Part shown: positions 7,603-15,041 of the stretch, piece by piece
How positions within the stretch are numbered: the first letter of the stretch is position 1
Layout of the letters: every line of letters begins with the position of its first letter
NCBI GenBank assembly: GCA_002491565.1
Contig: DKWE01000025.1
Coordinates: forward strand, 1-23,585
Source of the DNA: Lachnospiraceae bacterium UBA7160
Lineage (GTDB): Bacteria > Bacillota > Clostridia > Lachnospirales > Lachnospiraceae
Direction of reading: 5' to 3'
Length of the DNA: 23,585 nucleotides
Position numbers and translations under genes: made by a program
The notes under the pieces: generated by a model
Seen by the model: only the letters and a program-made list of their open reading frames with translations
Database searches by the model: none
Told to the model about the DNA's origin: nothing

Positions 7603-7702
7603 GAAGTACATCCGGAGGGCTGCAGGCTCTTATCGTTCGTCTGCAAGTACTTGTACTTGTAAAGACTCACTTTACGAGCCTGCAGCCCTCCGATCATACT
7701 TC
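7603..7702. repeat. Nested inverted-repeat element (three-way junction fold)
   Basis: A perfect 17-base inverted repeat (7613-7629 with 7676-7692, core GGAGGGCTGCAGGCTC) encloses two hairpins. The first is CAAGTA-CTTG-TACTTG (7644-7659). The second is GTAAAG-ACTCA-CTTTAC (7659-7675), which abuts the closing stem. Beyond a symmetric 4-base internal loop the stem resumes with GAAGTA (7603-7608) against TACTTC (7697-7702). No coding ORF explains it. It lies between the P-type ATPase stop and the pyrH promoter, and no T-run follows on either strand, so an ordinary terminator is unlikely. It may be a structured RNA, a processing site or a small palindromic mobile repeat. Confidence 0.8.
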
Positions 7703-7720
7703 TCTGGATAATGGCTGGCT

Positions 7721-7752
7721 GAACTGTAGCAGCGCTTCCGGTGTTGCAGTTC
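7721..7752 (+). other. Hairpin with plus-strand G-U pairs
   Basis: GAACTGTAGCAGCG pairs with CGGTGTTGCAGTTC around a CTTC loop. The arms form 11 pairs, two of them G-U when read on the plus strand, then one mismatch and two more pairs. On the minus strand the G-U pairs would be A-C mismatches, so the fold favours a plus-strand transcript. The core TTCCGGTGTTG recurs at 7571-7581, on the other side of the nested inverted-repeat element. No plus-strand promoter is obvious. Confidence 0.45.
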
Positions 7753-7799
7753 TGCGTTCCGGTTGAGACGTAACTGTAAACACTATCTGCAATCCCGAT

Positions 7800-10613
7800 T
7801 CAGGCCGCCCTGCGTCTGTGCTGACGGCGCTTCCGGGAAGCGTAGAACTCGGAGAGCTTCTTGATCCAGATGCTCAGATAGCGGAATGTGGGCTCTGTGA
7901 CTACCGCGAAGACAAGAAGAAGCATCAGGCACTGCTTGGATATGCTCGAGATCGCGAAAACTTTGCTGATAAAGGTCATGCAGTACAGCAGCCCGGCTGC
8001 CATGGAAAACCACAGCACCCAGTGGTATCGGGTCATCGGGGACGCAATCTTGTACAGAATCATCAGGCCGACAATCGCAAGGATGATCGTGCAGGAGGTG
8101 GAGACATCATTTTCGCTCACATGGAACTCCATGCAGAAGGTGTACAGAGCACTTACGACCAGAAAATCCGTCAGACCGCCAGGCAACGCCTTAAATAAAA
8201 CGTTGCTCAGGAAATGTCCCCTGATCCGGTCGGTGTTGCGCTCCAGCGACATAATGAAAGCCGGAACTCCGATGGTAAACATACTGATCAGCGAGATCTG
8301 CGACGGCTCCAGCGGGTAGTTGACAAGCAGTACAATGGAAAAGATCGACAGCAGCAGCGAGAAAATATTTTTCACGAGGAACAGACTGGCAGTTCTCTCG
8401 ATGTTGTTGACGACCCGGCGGCCTTCCGCGACTACGGACGGCATCTTTGAGAAGTCCGACTCCAATAGAACGAGCTGTGCCACCTGAGATGCCGCATCGC
8501 TGCCGGACGCCATCGCAATGCTGCAGTCCGCATCCTTCAGTGCGAGTACGTCGTTCACGCCGTCCCCCGTCATCGCAACGGTATGGCCTGCGTTTTTCAG
8601 CGCGCTGACCAGCTGCCGCTTCTGATCCGGCGTCACCCGTCCGAACACCGTATAGCTCTCCGCTGCATCCTTCAGCGCTTCCTCTGTCGTGAACGTGGAG
8701 GCATCCACATAGCGCTCCGCATTGGCGATCCCTGCCTCTTTGGCCACCTCTGATACCGTGACCGGATTGTCACCGGAAATAACTTTGATTTCGACGCCCT
8801 GCTCCGCGAAATACGTAAAAGTCTCTTTTGCCTTTTCCCGTACCGGATTGGCAAGCAGCAGCATCCCCATCGGCGCGACTGGCGCTGTCAGCACTCCTCC
8901 GTCCAGCGTGCCTTCATAACGCGCAAATACCAGCACACGGTAGCCCTTACGTCCATACCGCTCGATCATCGGTGCGTAGTCCGCATAGCGTTCTCTTAAG
9001 ATAAATTCCGGCGCGCCAAGCACGTACGCCGCGTCTGTGAACACTGCTCCGCTGTACTTGGTTGCGGAGGAAAATGAGAACACTTTCTCCGGCCTGCGAC
9101 CGCTCCGCTTCTGGAAATACTCCTTGATCGCCTTCATGGTGATATTGTCCGTCGCCATCGCAGCCGCAAAATCTCCGAAAAGCAGTTCCAGCTCTGTCTC
9201 TTCCTCCGGAGTAAATACTTCGTCCTCACCATCCAAGAGTTCCGCTTCTGGCTGTTCTCTGGAAGCAACCCCGCCAGCTGCCTTTGCTCCTTGCGATGCC
9301 CCGGCAGCCGCTTTGCCAGACATTTCTGCTCCTGACACTGCTGCAGCTGCTACGCTGCCAGGCACTCCTGCTCCGGACTGTGCATATTGCTGCTCTGCCG
9401 TGCTTACATCCTTCTGCTCCTCCGCCGCTGCGGCTGCCTCGCTGTCCCCGTCTGCCTGCTGTCTGCACGCGCGCAGAGGCAGCACCTTTTTGACTGTCAT
9501 TGTATTATCGGTGATTGTCCCGGTCTTATCGACACAGAGCACATCGACCCGCGCCAGTGTCTCGATACATTTCATATTGTGTACGAGCACCTTCTGCATC
9601 GCAAGGCGCATCACGCTGACCGCAAGCGCGACGCTTGCCAGCAGGTACAGACCTTCCGGTATCATGCCAATGACCGCCGCCACTGTCGCGGTCACACTGT
9701 CGCGCACCGACGCCTCATTAATAAAATGCTGCTGTCCGAACAGAATAATCCCGATCGGAAGAATAATAAATCCCACAATTTTAACCAGACGGTTCAGCGC
9801 ACGGATCATCTCTGAGACCTCACCGCCGTTCATCGCTTTCGCCTCCAGCGTCAGCTTCGACACATAGGAATCCGCCCCAACCTTATCGATCCTCGCATGA
9901 CAGGAGCCGGAAACGACAAAGCTTCCAGAGAGCAGCTCACTTCCGCGCTGCTTCTGAATCTGATCTGCCTCACCGGTAATCAGAGACTCATTGACCAGGA
10001 CTTCCCCTTCTTCCACAACTGCATCCGCCGGGATCTGATTGCCCGCAGACAAAATAATAATATCATCCAGCACCAGCTCCTCCGCCGGGATCACCTGTTT
10101 GACGCCGTCACGGAGCACTGTATTTTTCGGCGCGTTCAAAATCGTCAGATCATCCAGCACCTTCTTCGAGCGCAGCTCCTGGAAAATACCGATCCCCGTA
10201 TTCGCCAGAATCACAGGCAGAAACGTCAGATCGCGAAAGGAACCGACCGCAATCAGCAGCACAGCAATCACGAAAAAAATCAGATTGAAATACGTGAAAA
10301 CATTGCTGCAGATGATCTCTTTTTTCGACTTCGAGGCAGGCTCCACCGCATGATTCACCGCTCCGCGCGAGATACGGTCCGCCACCTCCGCCTGCGTCAG
10401 ACCTCTCGCCGGGTCCGGCTCCAGCCGTTTCAGGGGATCAATGTGCTCCGGCAGCCAGTATTCCTCCGGTACGAGCTTCGGCTTCTCGAACCGTTTGCGC
10501 ACTGCCTTAATACTCGTCCACAAATCCCGGCCTTTCCTTTTTTCTTCCTCTGACGGAAGCAGTTCCTCCTCCGGCGCCTCCTCCGGCGCCGGCAATGCCT
10601 TTCTCTCAATCAC
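7800..10613 (-). CDS. CtpE-like cation-transporting P-type ATPase
   Basis: This is a membrane ATPase that forms an aspartyl-phosphate to pump a cation. The 937-residue protein has the actuator motif TGEA (213-216, usually TGES), PEGL in helix 4 (319-322), the phosphorylation motif DKTGT with Asp362, KYSGA in the nucleotide domain (519-523) and the hinge TGDGVND (682-688). Hydrophobic helices near 100-150, 275-335 and 740-915 fit ten membrane segments. GMIPEGLYLLASVALAVSV followed by ARVDVLCVDKTGT resembles the CtpE family, whose mycobacterial member is linked to calcium uptake. The ion here is not proven. An Ala-rich insert fills about residues 388-450. The start is GTG, with AGGAGG some distance upstream. 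The C-terminus is strongly basic. Confidence 0.93.
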   Translation of the reverse strand: MIERKALPAPEEAPEEELLPSEEEKRKGRDLWTSIKAVRKRFEKPKLVPEEYWLPEHIDPLKRLEPDPARGLTQAEVADRISRGAVNHAVEPASKSKKEIICSNVFTYFNLIFFVIAVLLIAVGSFRDLTFLPVILANTGIGIFQELRSKKVLDDLTILNAPKNTVLRDGVKQVIPAEELVLDDIIILSAGNQIPADAVVEEGEVLVNESLITGEADQIQKQRGSELLSGSFVVSGSCHARIDKVGADSYVSKLTLEAKAMNGGEVSEMIRALNRLVKIVGFIILPIGIILFGQQHFINEASVRDSVTATVAAVIGMIPEGLYLLASVALAVSVMRLAMQKVLVHNMKCIETLARVDVLCVDKTGTITDNTMTVKKVLPLRACRQQADGDSEAAAAAEEQKDVSTAEQQYAQSGAGVPGSVAAAAVSGAEMSGKAAAGASQGAKAAGGVASREQPEAELLDGEDEVFTPEEETELELLFGDFAAAMATDNITMKAIKEYFQKRSGRRPEKVFSFSSATKYSGAVFTDAAYVLGAPEFILRERYADYAPMIERYGRKGYRVLVFARYEGTLDGGVLTAPVAPMGMLLLANPVREKAKETFTYFAEQGVEIKVISGDNPVTVSEVAKEAGIANAERYVDASTFTTEEALKDAAESYTVFGRVTPDQKRQLVSALKNAGHTVAMTGDGVNDVLALKDADCSIAMASGSDAASQVAQLVLLESDFSKMPSVVAEGRRVVNNIERTASLFLVKNIFSLLLSIFSIVLLVNYPLEPSQISLISMFTIGVPAFIMSLERNTDRIRGHFLSNVLFKALPGGLTDFLVVSALYTFCMEFHVSENDVSTSCTIILAIVGLMILYKIASPMTRYHWVLWFSMAAGLLYCMTFISKVFAISSISKQCLMLLLVFAVVTEPTFRYLSIWIKKLSEFYASRKRRQHRRRAA

Positions 10614-10920
10614 GCTCTAATCGCTCCTCCTGTATTCCATTCAATCTGCTTAACAAGGTTACTGTCCATCGTACTTCTGACTACGAACACTCCTGCACTT
10701 CGCGATGCAGGAACGGCAACTGACTACGTCCCGCGGCAGCGAACTGACCGGCAGCCTGCCCAGACCCACTTGTCTGCTTTGAAAAGATTTTTCATTACTT
10801 CTTGAATCTTAACATGGAACACATTCTACCATATCTTCCTTTCTTTTTATACCCTCCAAATTCTGAATTTTTTCGAAAGAATTGCGAGCGATTTACGCCT
10901 GAATCCATTTCAACTGCGAA

Positions 10921-10949
10921 TTGCCATATATACAAAAGTCTGCTATACT
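10921..10949 (+). promoter_or_regulatory. Promoter of the ligase-flippase operon
   Basis: TTGCCA (10921-10926) and TATACT (10944-10949) are separated by 17 bases, and a TG one base upstream of the -10 adds an extended -10 element. The predicted start is near 10956, giving an untranslated leader of almost 200 bases before the ATG at 11154. Confidence 0.75.
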
Positions 10950-10991
10950 TTTTCTATTCGGCAAACGCTGATTTAATCCGTGTTTCCCGAA

Positions 10992-11097
10992 TCCGGATAA
11001 ACCGGAACCAAAATTTTGCCATTTTGCGCAGATTTTGTTAGTAAGTGCTAAACAACTACGATTCGATCCTCGTGGCAAAACTCTGTTCCGTTTCGAT
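10992..11097 (+). ncRNA. Foldable 5' leader before the adenylate-forming enzyme
   Basis: Within the long leader, CGGAAC (11003-11008) pairs with GTTCCG (11085-11090) and TTTTGCCA (11014-11021) pairs with TGGCAAAA (11073-11080), separated by a 5/4-base internal loop. AAA/TTT and AATC/GATT pairings extend the stem outward. The enclosed 51 bases contain a small TTAG/CTAA hairpin. I do not recognise a known riboswitch class. It may be a cis-regulatory RNA, but no covariation evidence is available from one sequence. Confidence 0.4.
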
Positions 11098-11153
11098 TGG
11101 AGTAAAGCATGGCTGCCTGGCTCGCTGCCCGTGGGAATAAAGGAGCAAAAACT

Positions 11154-12470
11154 ATGAGTTTTTCAATACAGAAACATCTGACCAACGTATCCACCCTGGG
11201 CTATCTTCTCGCCCTGGACCGCAAATTTCCGGAAGACCGCCATGCGGTCAAGCAGAAGCAGAACCGCAACATTCAGCGCCTGATGCACCGTGCCTTTGAG
11301 ATTCCTTTCTACCGGGCACGCTTCGACGCCTGCCATCTGACGCCCGATGACTTCCGCACCAGCGAAGATCTCGTCAAATTTCCGGTTCTGACGAAGCCGG
11401 AGCTGCGTGCCTGGATGAAGGAGCTCTACGACACCCACCCGAAGGAGCGCGACAGCTGGGATAAGACCAGCACCAGTGGTTCCACCGGCGTTCCGCTCGT
11501 CCTCTATCAGTCGCAGCGCGAGCACGCCTGCACGAACGCCAACTGGATCCGTGTACTGATGACCTTTGGCTACAATCCGGTCTTCGGGAAAATGCTCACC
11601 TTCGAGTCCAGCTACCGCAAGGAAGTAAAGCAGCAGGACTCGATTCTCCAGCGCTTCGGCATCCTCCAGCGCCGCAAGCTCTCCGAGAAGCGCTGCACCG
11701 GCGATGAGATGAAGCAGGTGATTCAGGAGATCAACGACTATAAGCCGGACCTGATCTGCCTGCGCAAGAACTGTATCGTCCGGATTGCTCTGTATGCGCA
11801 GGAGCACCACCTTTCCATACATCACCCGAACTGGTACATACCGGTCAGCGAGATGGTCGATGACATGACCGTAAAAATTCTGGAAAAATCATTCGGTCCC
11901 GGCCTTGTGGATGCCTATGGAAGCGACGAGACCGGCAGCTGCATCATCCGGCGGCCCGGAAATTCCTACTACGATATCTGCAACGATACGCATGTGGTGA
12001 ATGTGTACGATCCGGATGGGCAGCTCGCAGACGAAGGGCGTGTCATCATCACCCCTCTTTTCAAGACTGATTTTCCGCTGATCAATTACGACATCGGCGA
12101 CCTCGCCTCCTCCTACGTAAAAGACGGCGTGCGCTATATCACCAAAATCAGCGGTCGGATGAATGACCTCGTCCTCCACGAGAACGGAGAGGAAACTTCT
12201 GTCCTTGAGCTTCGTAAAATCACAAACGATATCACTGGTGTCGCCCAGTTCCGCTTCATTCAGGAATCCTACCACGATTTGCGCGTCGAGCTGGTCCGCG
12301 ACCCTGCCGACCACACAAACACTCCGGAAGCAATTGAACAATTCTTCCGGCAGCGGCTGCACGATATTTACGATAACGAGTTCCGCATCCGGATTGACTG
12401 GCGCGATGTTATCCCGCCCGATCCAAACGGAAAGCTCCGCTGCTTCGTCTGCAACGTAGAAAGGAAGTGA
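11154..12470 (+). CDS. Phenylacetate-CoA ligase-like (PaaK/CapK) adenylate-forming enzyme
   Basis: Adenylate-forming enzymes activate a carboxylic acid with ATP. PaaK/CapK relatives often sit in surface-polysaccharide clusters, with unproven substrates. The ATP-phosphate loop TSGSTG is at residues 107-112, YGSDETG at 255-261, NYDIGD at 311-316 and the hinge SGR near 333-335. A possible catalytic Lys427 lies in PNGKLR. I start at 11154 because AAAGGAG lies 8 bases upstream. An in-frame ATG at 11109 would add 15 residues without a ribosome site. The product has 438 residues, normal for the family. The flippase gene starts 4 bases after its stop, so the two are surely co-translated, which suggests a role in making or modifying an exported glycan. 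Confidence 0.88.
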   Translation: MSFSIQKHLTNVSTLGYLLALDRKFPEDRHAVKQKQNRNIQRLMHRAFEIPFYRARFDACHLTPDDFRTSEDLVKFPVLTKPELRAWMKELYDTHPKERDSWDKTSTSGSTGVPLVLYQSQREHACTNANWIRVLMTFGYNPVFGKMLTFESSYRKEVKQQDSILQRFGILQRRKLSEKRCTGDEMKQVIQEINDYKPDLICLRKNCIVRIALYAQEHHLSIHHPNWYIPVSEMVDDMTVKILEKSFGPGLVDAYGSDETGSCIIRRPGNSYYDICNDTHVVNVYDPDGQLADEGRVIITPLFKTDFPLINYDIGDLASSYVKDGVRYITKISGRMNDLVLHENGEETSVLELRKITNDITGVAQFRFIQESYHDLRVELVRDPADHTNTPEAIEQFFRQRLHDIYDNEFRIRIDWRDVIPPDPNGKLRCFVCNVERK

Positions 12471-12474
12471 GCGC

Positions 12475-13932
12475 ATGTCCGAAACTGCGCCAAAAAGCAC
12501 ATCTCTGAACCAGCGTGCGTTCAAGGCAGGCATCTTCTACATTGCCTGCCAGCTTCTGGTGCGCGGCATCACCTTCCTGATGACACCTGTCTTCACACGG
12601 CTGATGTCCCAGGAGCAGTTCAACGCCTTCAAAATCTTTGAGTCCTGGCTGCAGATTTTCGCGCCGGTGATGTCGCTCTGCCTCTGGCGCAGCGTCGAGC
12701 GCGCCAAATATGACGTCCGGGAAAAATTCCCTGCTTTCGTCTCCAGCGTCCAGACGCTCTCGTACCTGTCGATCACCTGCTTTTTTGTAGTCTTCTGGCT
12801 GTTCCGCGATACGGTTGGGCCATTGTTTGCGATGGATGATTTCATGCTGCTGATCGCATTTCTCTATACCTACGCGCACACGAGCATCTTCTACATGCAG
12901 CGGCGCGAAAAACAGCTGATGCGCTACCGGTCCAGCACTACCTTAACCATCGCGACCGTGATCCCAGCGACCCTGCTCTCCGTACTGCTTGTCGTGCTTG
13001 GCAGGCGAAGCGGACATGCGGACGCTCTTGTCACTCTGCGCATTGCCGGCTACTACATTCCCATGATTCTCGGCGGCTTTACCGTAGCCATTCTGATGCT
13101 GGTTCAGGGAAAGCAGCTCATCTCCCGCTCCTACTGGCGGTACGCGCTTTCCTTCAGCCTTCCGCTGATCCCGGAGGTGCTCTCCATCCAGATCATGAAC
13201 CAGGCAGACCGGATCATGGTCACATACATGACAGGCAGCATCCCCGGCTCCATCTTCCAGCTGGCAACGACCGTCTCCTACATCATCTGGATTCTGGAGG
13301 ATTCTGTCTGGAACGCATGGCTTCCATGGATGTACGAAAAGCTATCCCGTGGGGAAGGACGCGATATCCAGGGCTCCTGGTCTGTGCTGATGCACGGCTT
13401 TGGCGTGATCTCCTGGGCGCTTGTGCTCTTTGCGCCTGAGATCATCCTGATCCTCGGAGGCAAAAAATATGGCGATGCTATTTACCTCATCGCCCCGATG
13501 GTCACAGGCACGCTGTTCCGATTCTACAGTTACAGCTATACCGCGATCCAGAATTATCATAAAAAGACAAAATTTGTCGCCTGCTCCACCGTATCAGTCA
13601 TGCTGCTGAACGTCCTGCTGAATTACGCGGGCATCCGCCTGTTCGGCTACCGCGCAGCCGCCTACACGACCGCGTTCTCCTATCTGGTCCTGCTTGTGAT
13701 ACAGGCAATTATGGAGAAACGGCTGACTGGTGAGCAGATCATTCCGTTAAAGAAAACGCTGCTCACCTCGTGCGCATATTTTCTGCTCTGCTGCGCGACG
13801 ATGCTCGCCTTTCGCGTGCCGTTCGTCGGCCGCTTTCTTGCCGCCCTCGCCGCATCGCCGGTTCTTCTACGGTATTTTTTACCGCGTATGCGGGAGATTC
13901 TGCGGCTGCTGAAGGCTGGCAGAAAAAAGTAA
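12475..13932 (+). CDS. Wzx-like polysaccharide flippase (MOP superfamily)
   Basis: Flippases of this type turn lipid-linked oligosaccharides from the inner to the outer face of the membrane. The 485-residue protein is almost wholly hydrophobic with 12-14 predicted helices and short basic loops. The N-terminal region, with YIACQLLVRGITFLMTPVFTRLMS, is typical of polysaccharide-biosynthesis (PST) proteins. The motif with MNQADRIMVTYMTG near residues 240-253 is also typical of the family. The C-terminus is basic. It starts 4 bases after the adenylate-forming enzyme with GAAAGGAAGTGAG upstream, so it is in the same operon. It ends 16 bases before the convergent LCP gene, with no clear terminator in the gap. 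A lipid II or teichoic-acid substrate cannot be excluded. Confidence 0.9.
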   Translation: MSETAPKSTSLNQRAFKAGIFYIACQLLVRGITFLMTPVFTRLMSQEQFNAFKIFESWLQIFAPVMSLCLWRSVERAKYDVREKFPAFVSSVQTLSYLSITCFFVVFWLFRDTVGPLFAMDDFMLLIAFLYTYAHTSIFYMQRREKQLMRYRSSTTLTIATVIPATLLSVLLVVLGRRSGHADALVTLRIAGYYIPMILGGFTVAILMLVQGKQLISRSYWRYALSFSLPLIPEVLSIQIMNQADRIMVTYMTGSIPGSIFQLATTVSYIIWILEDSVWNAWLPWMYEKLSRGEGRDIQGSWSVLMHGFGVISWALVLFAPEIILILGGKKYGDAIYLIAPMVTGTLFRFYSYSYTAIQNYHKKTKFVACSTVSVMLLNVLLNYAGIRLFGYRAAAYTTAFSYLVLLVIQAIMEKRLTGEQIIPLKKTLLTSCAYFLLCCATMLAFRVPFVGRFLAALAASPVLLRYFLPRMREILRLLKAGRKK

Positions 13933-13948
13933 TATTATATGCTTTCTT

Positions 13949-14935
13949 TCACTCCTGCCCGTCTGCGTCCCCCGCCCCGTAGATTGCCTCATGAATCCGC
14001 GGGATCGTCTCGGCGTAATCCGGCACCAGCATTTCCCCTCTGGAGGTGAAGTATCCGTCATAAGGAACACGGCTCTCATCCAGCTCATAGCCGGTAAGCT
14101 GCGGCACCAGCGCCATCAGCTTCATCATGCGGACCAGGCTCAGATCATGTTCTACTTTCTCTGTCACGCCGGCCGCAAGCTTTAGCAGCTCCTCTGATGA
14201 AAGATCCTGTACGGACTCGAAGATTGCTGAGAGGACGTCTCTCTGCCGCTGTGTCCTCTGGTAATCATTATTTCCGACATAGCGGATCCGCATATAGGAG
14301 ACTGCCTGATAGCCGTTCAGCTGGTATTCCCCGCCGCACGGCAGCGCGTATTCTGAGACGCCCATACTCGAAAGATACTGGTTCATCACCTTGACTTCTG
14401 CGTCTGTAACCCCTATCTGGACGCCGCCAAACATGTCGACAATCTCCGCCATCTCATGAAAATCCACAATCGCGTAGTTATCGATATCCAGTCCAAAGTT
14501 GTCCTTCAGCGTCGCAATCAGGGTATCCGCTCCGCCTGCTGCAAAAGCATAGTTCAACTTATGCTCTCCGTAGCCCGGGATGTTCGCGTACAGATCCCGC
14601 ATGAATGAGGTCATCACAACCCTCTGGCGCTCCTCATTGATCGACGCGACGATCATGACATCGGAGTTCCCGTTCCACCCGCCGTCACGGCGGTCTGTGC
14701 CGATCAGAAGCAGATTGTAGACCTGCTTGCCATTCGGAAGTGCTGTCATTTCTTCCGTCTCTGTCTCCGCCTGCTCCATCTCATTCACGGATGCCGTATC
14801 CATGGAAGCTGCTCCATCCTCCTGAAGCTCTGTCAAGGCTGCAGTTTCCGGCTCCTCCGCCCGCACACTTCCGTTTATTCCCGTAACCATCAGTGCCAGT
14901 CCCAGAACTGCAGCCGCAAGTTTTCCTGCTCTCAT
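13949..14935 (-). CDS. LytR-CpsA-Psr (LCP) family protein
   Basis: LCP enzymes transfer glycopolymers from polyprenyl-diphosphate carriers to peptidoglycan on the outer face of the membrane. Residues 1-27 look like a secretion signal, with a possible signal-peptidase site after VRA. An acidic Glu/Thr-rich linker (28-65) follows. The LCP domain spans about 72-245: LLLIGTDRRD (75-84), NSDVMIV, SFMRD with Arg113, HKLNYAFAAGG, DFHEMAEIVDMFGGV, and the Arg-rich YMRIRY...QRTQRQRD (215-233), whose arginines contact the pyrophosphate in the family. The start has GGAGG at 7 bases. It lies 106 bases downstream of the ATP-grasp gene. Most LCP proteins are membrane anchored, so a cleavable signal would be slightly unusual. 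Confidence 0.94.
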   Translation of the reverse strand: MRAGKLAAAVLGLALMVTGINGSVRAEEPETAALTELQEDGAASMDTASVNEMEQAETETEEMTALPNGKQVYNLLLIGTDRRDGGWNGNSDVMIVASINEERQRVVMTSFMRDLYANIPGYGEHKLNYAFAAGGADTLIATLKDNFGLDIDNYAIVDFHEMAEIVDMFGGVQIGVTDAEVKVMNQYLSSMGVSEYALPCGGEYQLNGYQAVSYMRIRYVGNNDYQRTQRQRDVLSAIFESVQDLSSEELLKLAAGVTEKVEHDLSLVRMMKLMALVPQLTGYELDESRVPYDGYFTSRGEMLVPDYAETIPRIHEAIYGAGDADGQE

Positions 14936-15041
14936 TTTTCATCCTCCTGCTATTGTCCTTTAATCTTAATCTGATACCTTCTGTATGCTCCTGGTGCGCT
15001 GTACATTCTGTTCTCAGCTCCCTGCACACCGCCTGTCTGCG

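Larger units (their letters stand above)
10614..11153. promoter_or_regulatory. Divergent control region between the P-type ATPase and the ligase-flippase operon
   Basis: This 540-base stretch holds no credible gene. For the ATPase (minus strand) the best promoter is an extended -10, TGGTAGAAT, at 10823-10831, which would give a leader of about 200 bases. That leader contains a 7-bp hairpin, TCCTGCA/TGCAGGA, near 10691-10712. For the plus strand a much better promoter lies at 10921-10949, and its leader folds into a long imperfect stem. The ATPase start codon has AGGAGG about 14 bases upstream. Confidence 0.55.

Noticed and set aside
9037..9867. 276-codon plus-strand open frame opposite the P-type ATPase
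   Set aside because: Its Ser/Ala-rich composition mirrors the ATPase codons and Ala-rich insert. There is no supporting start signal.
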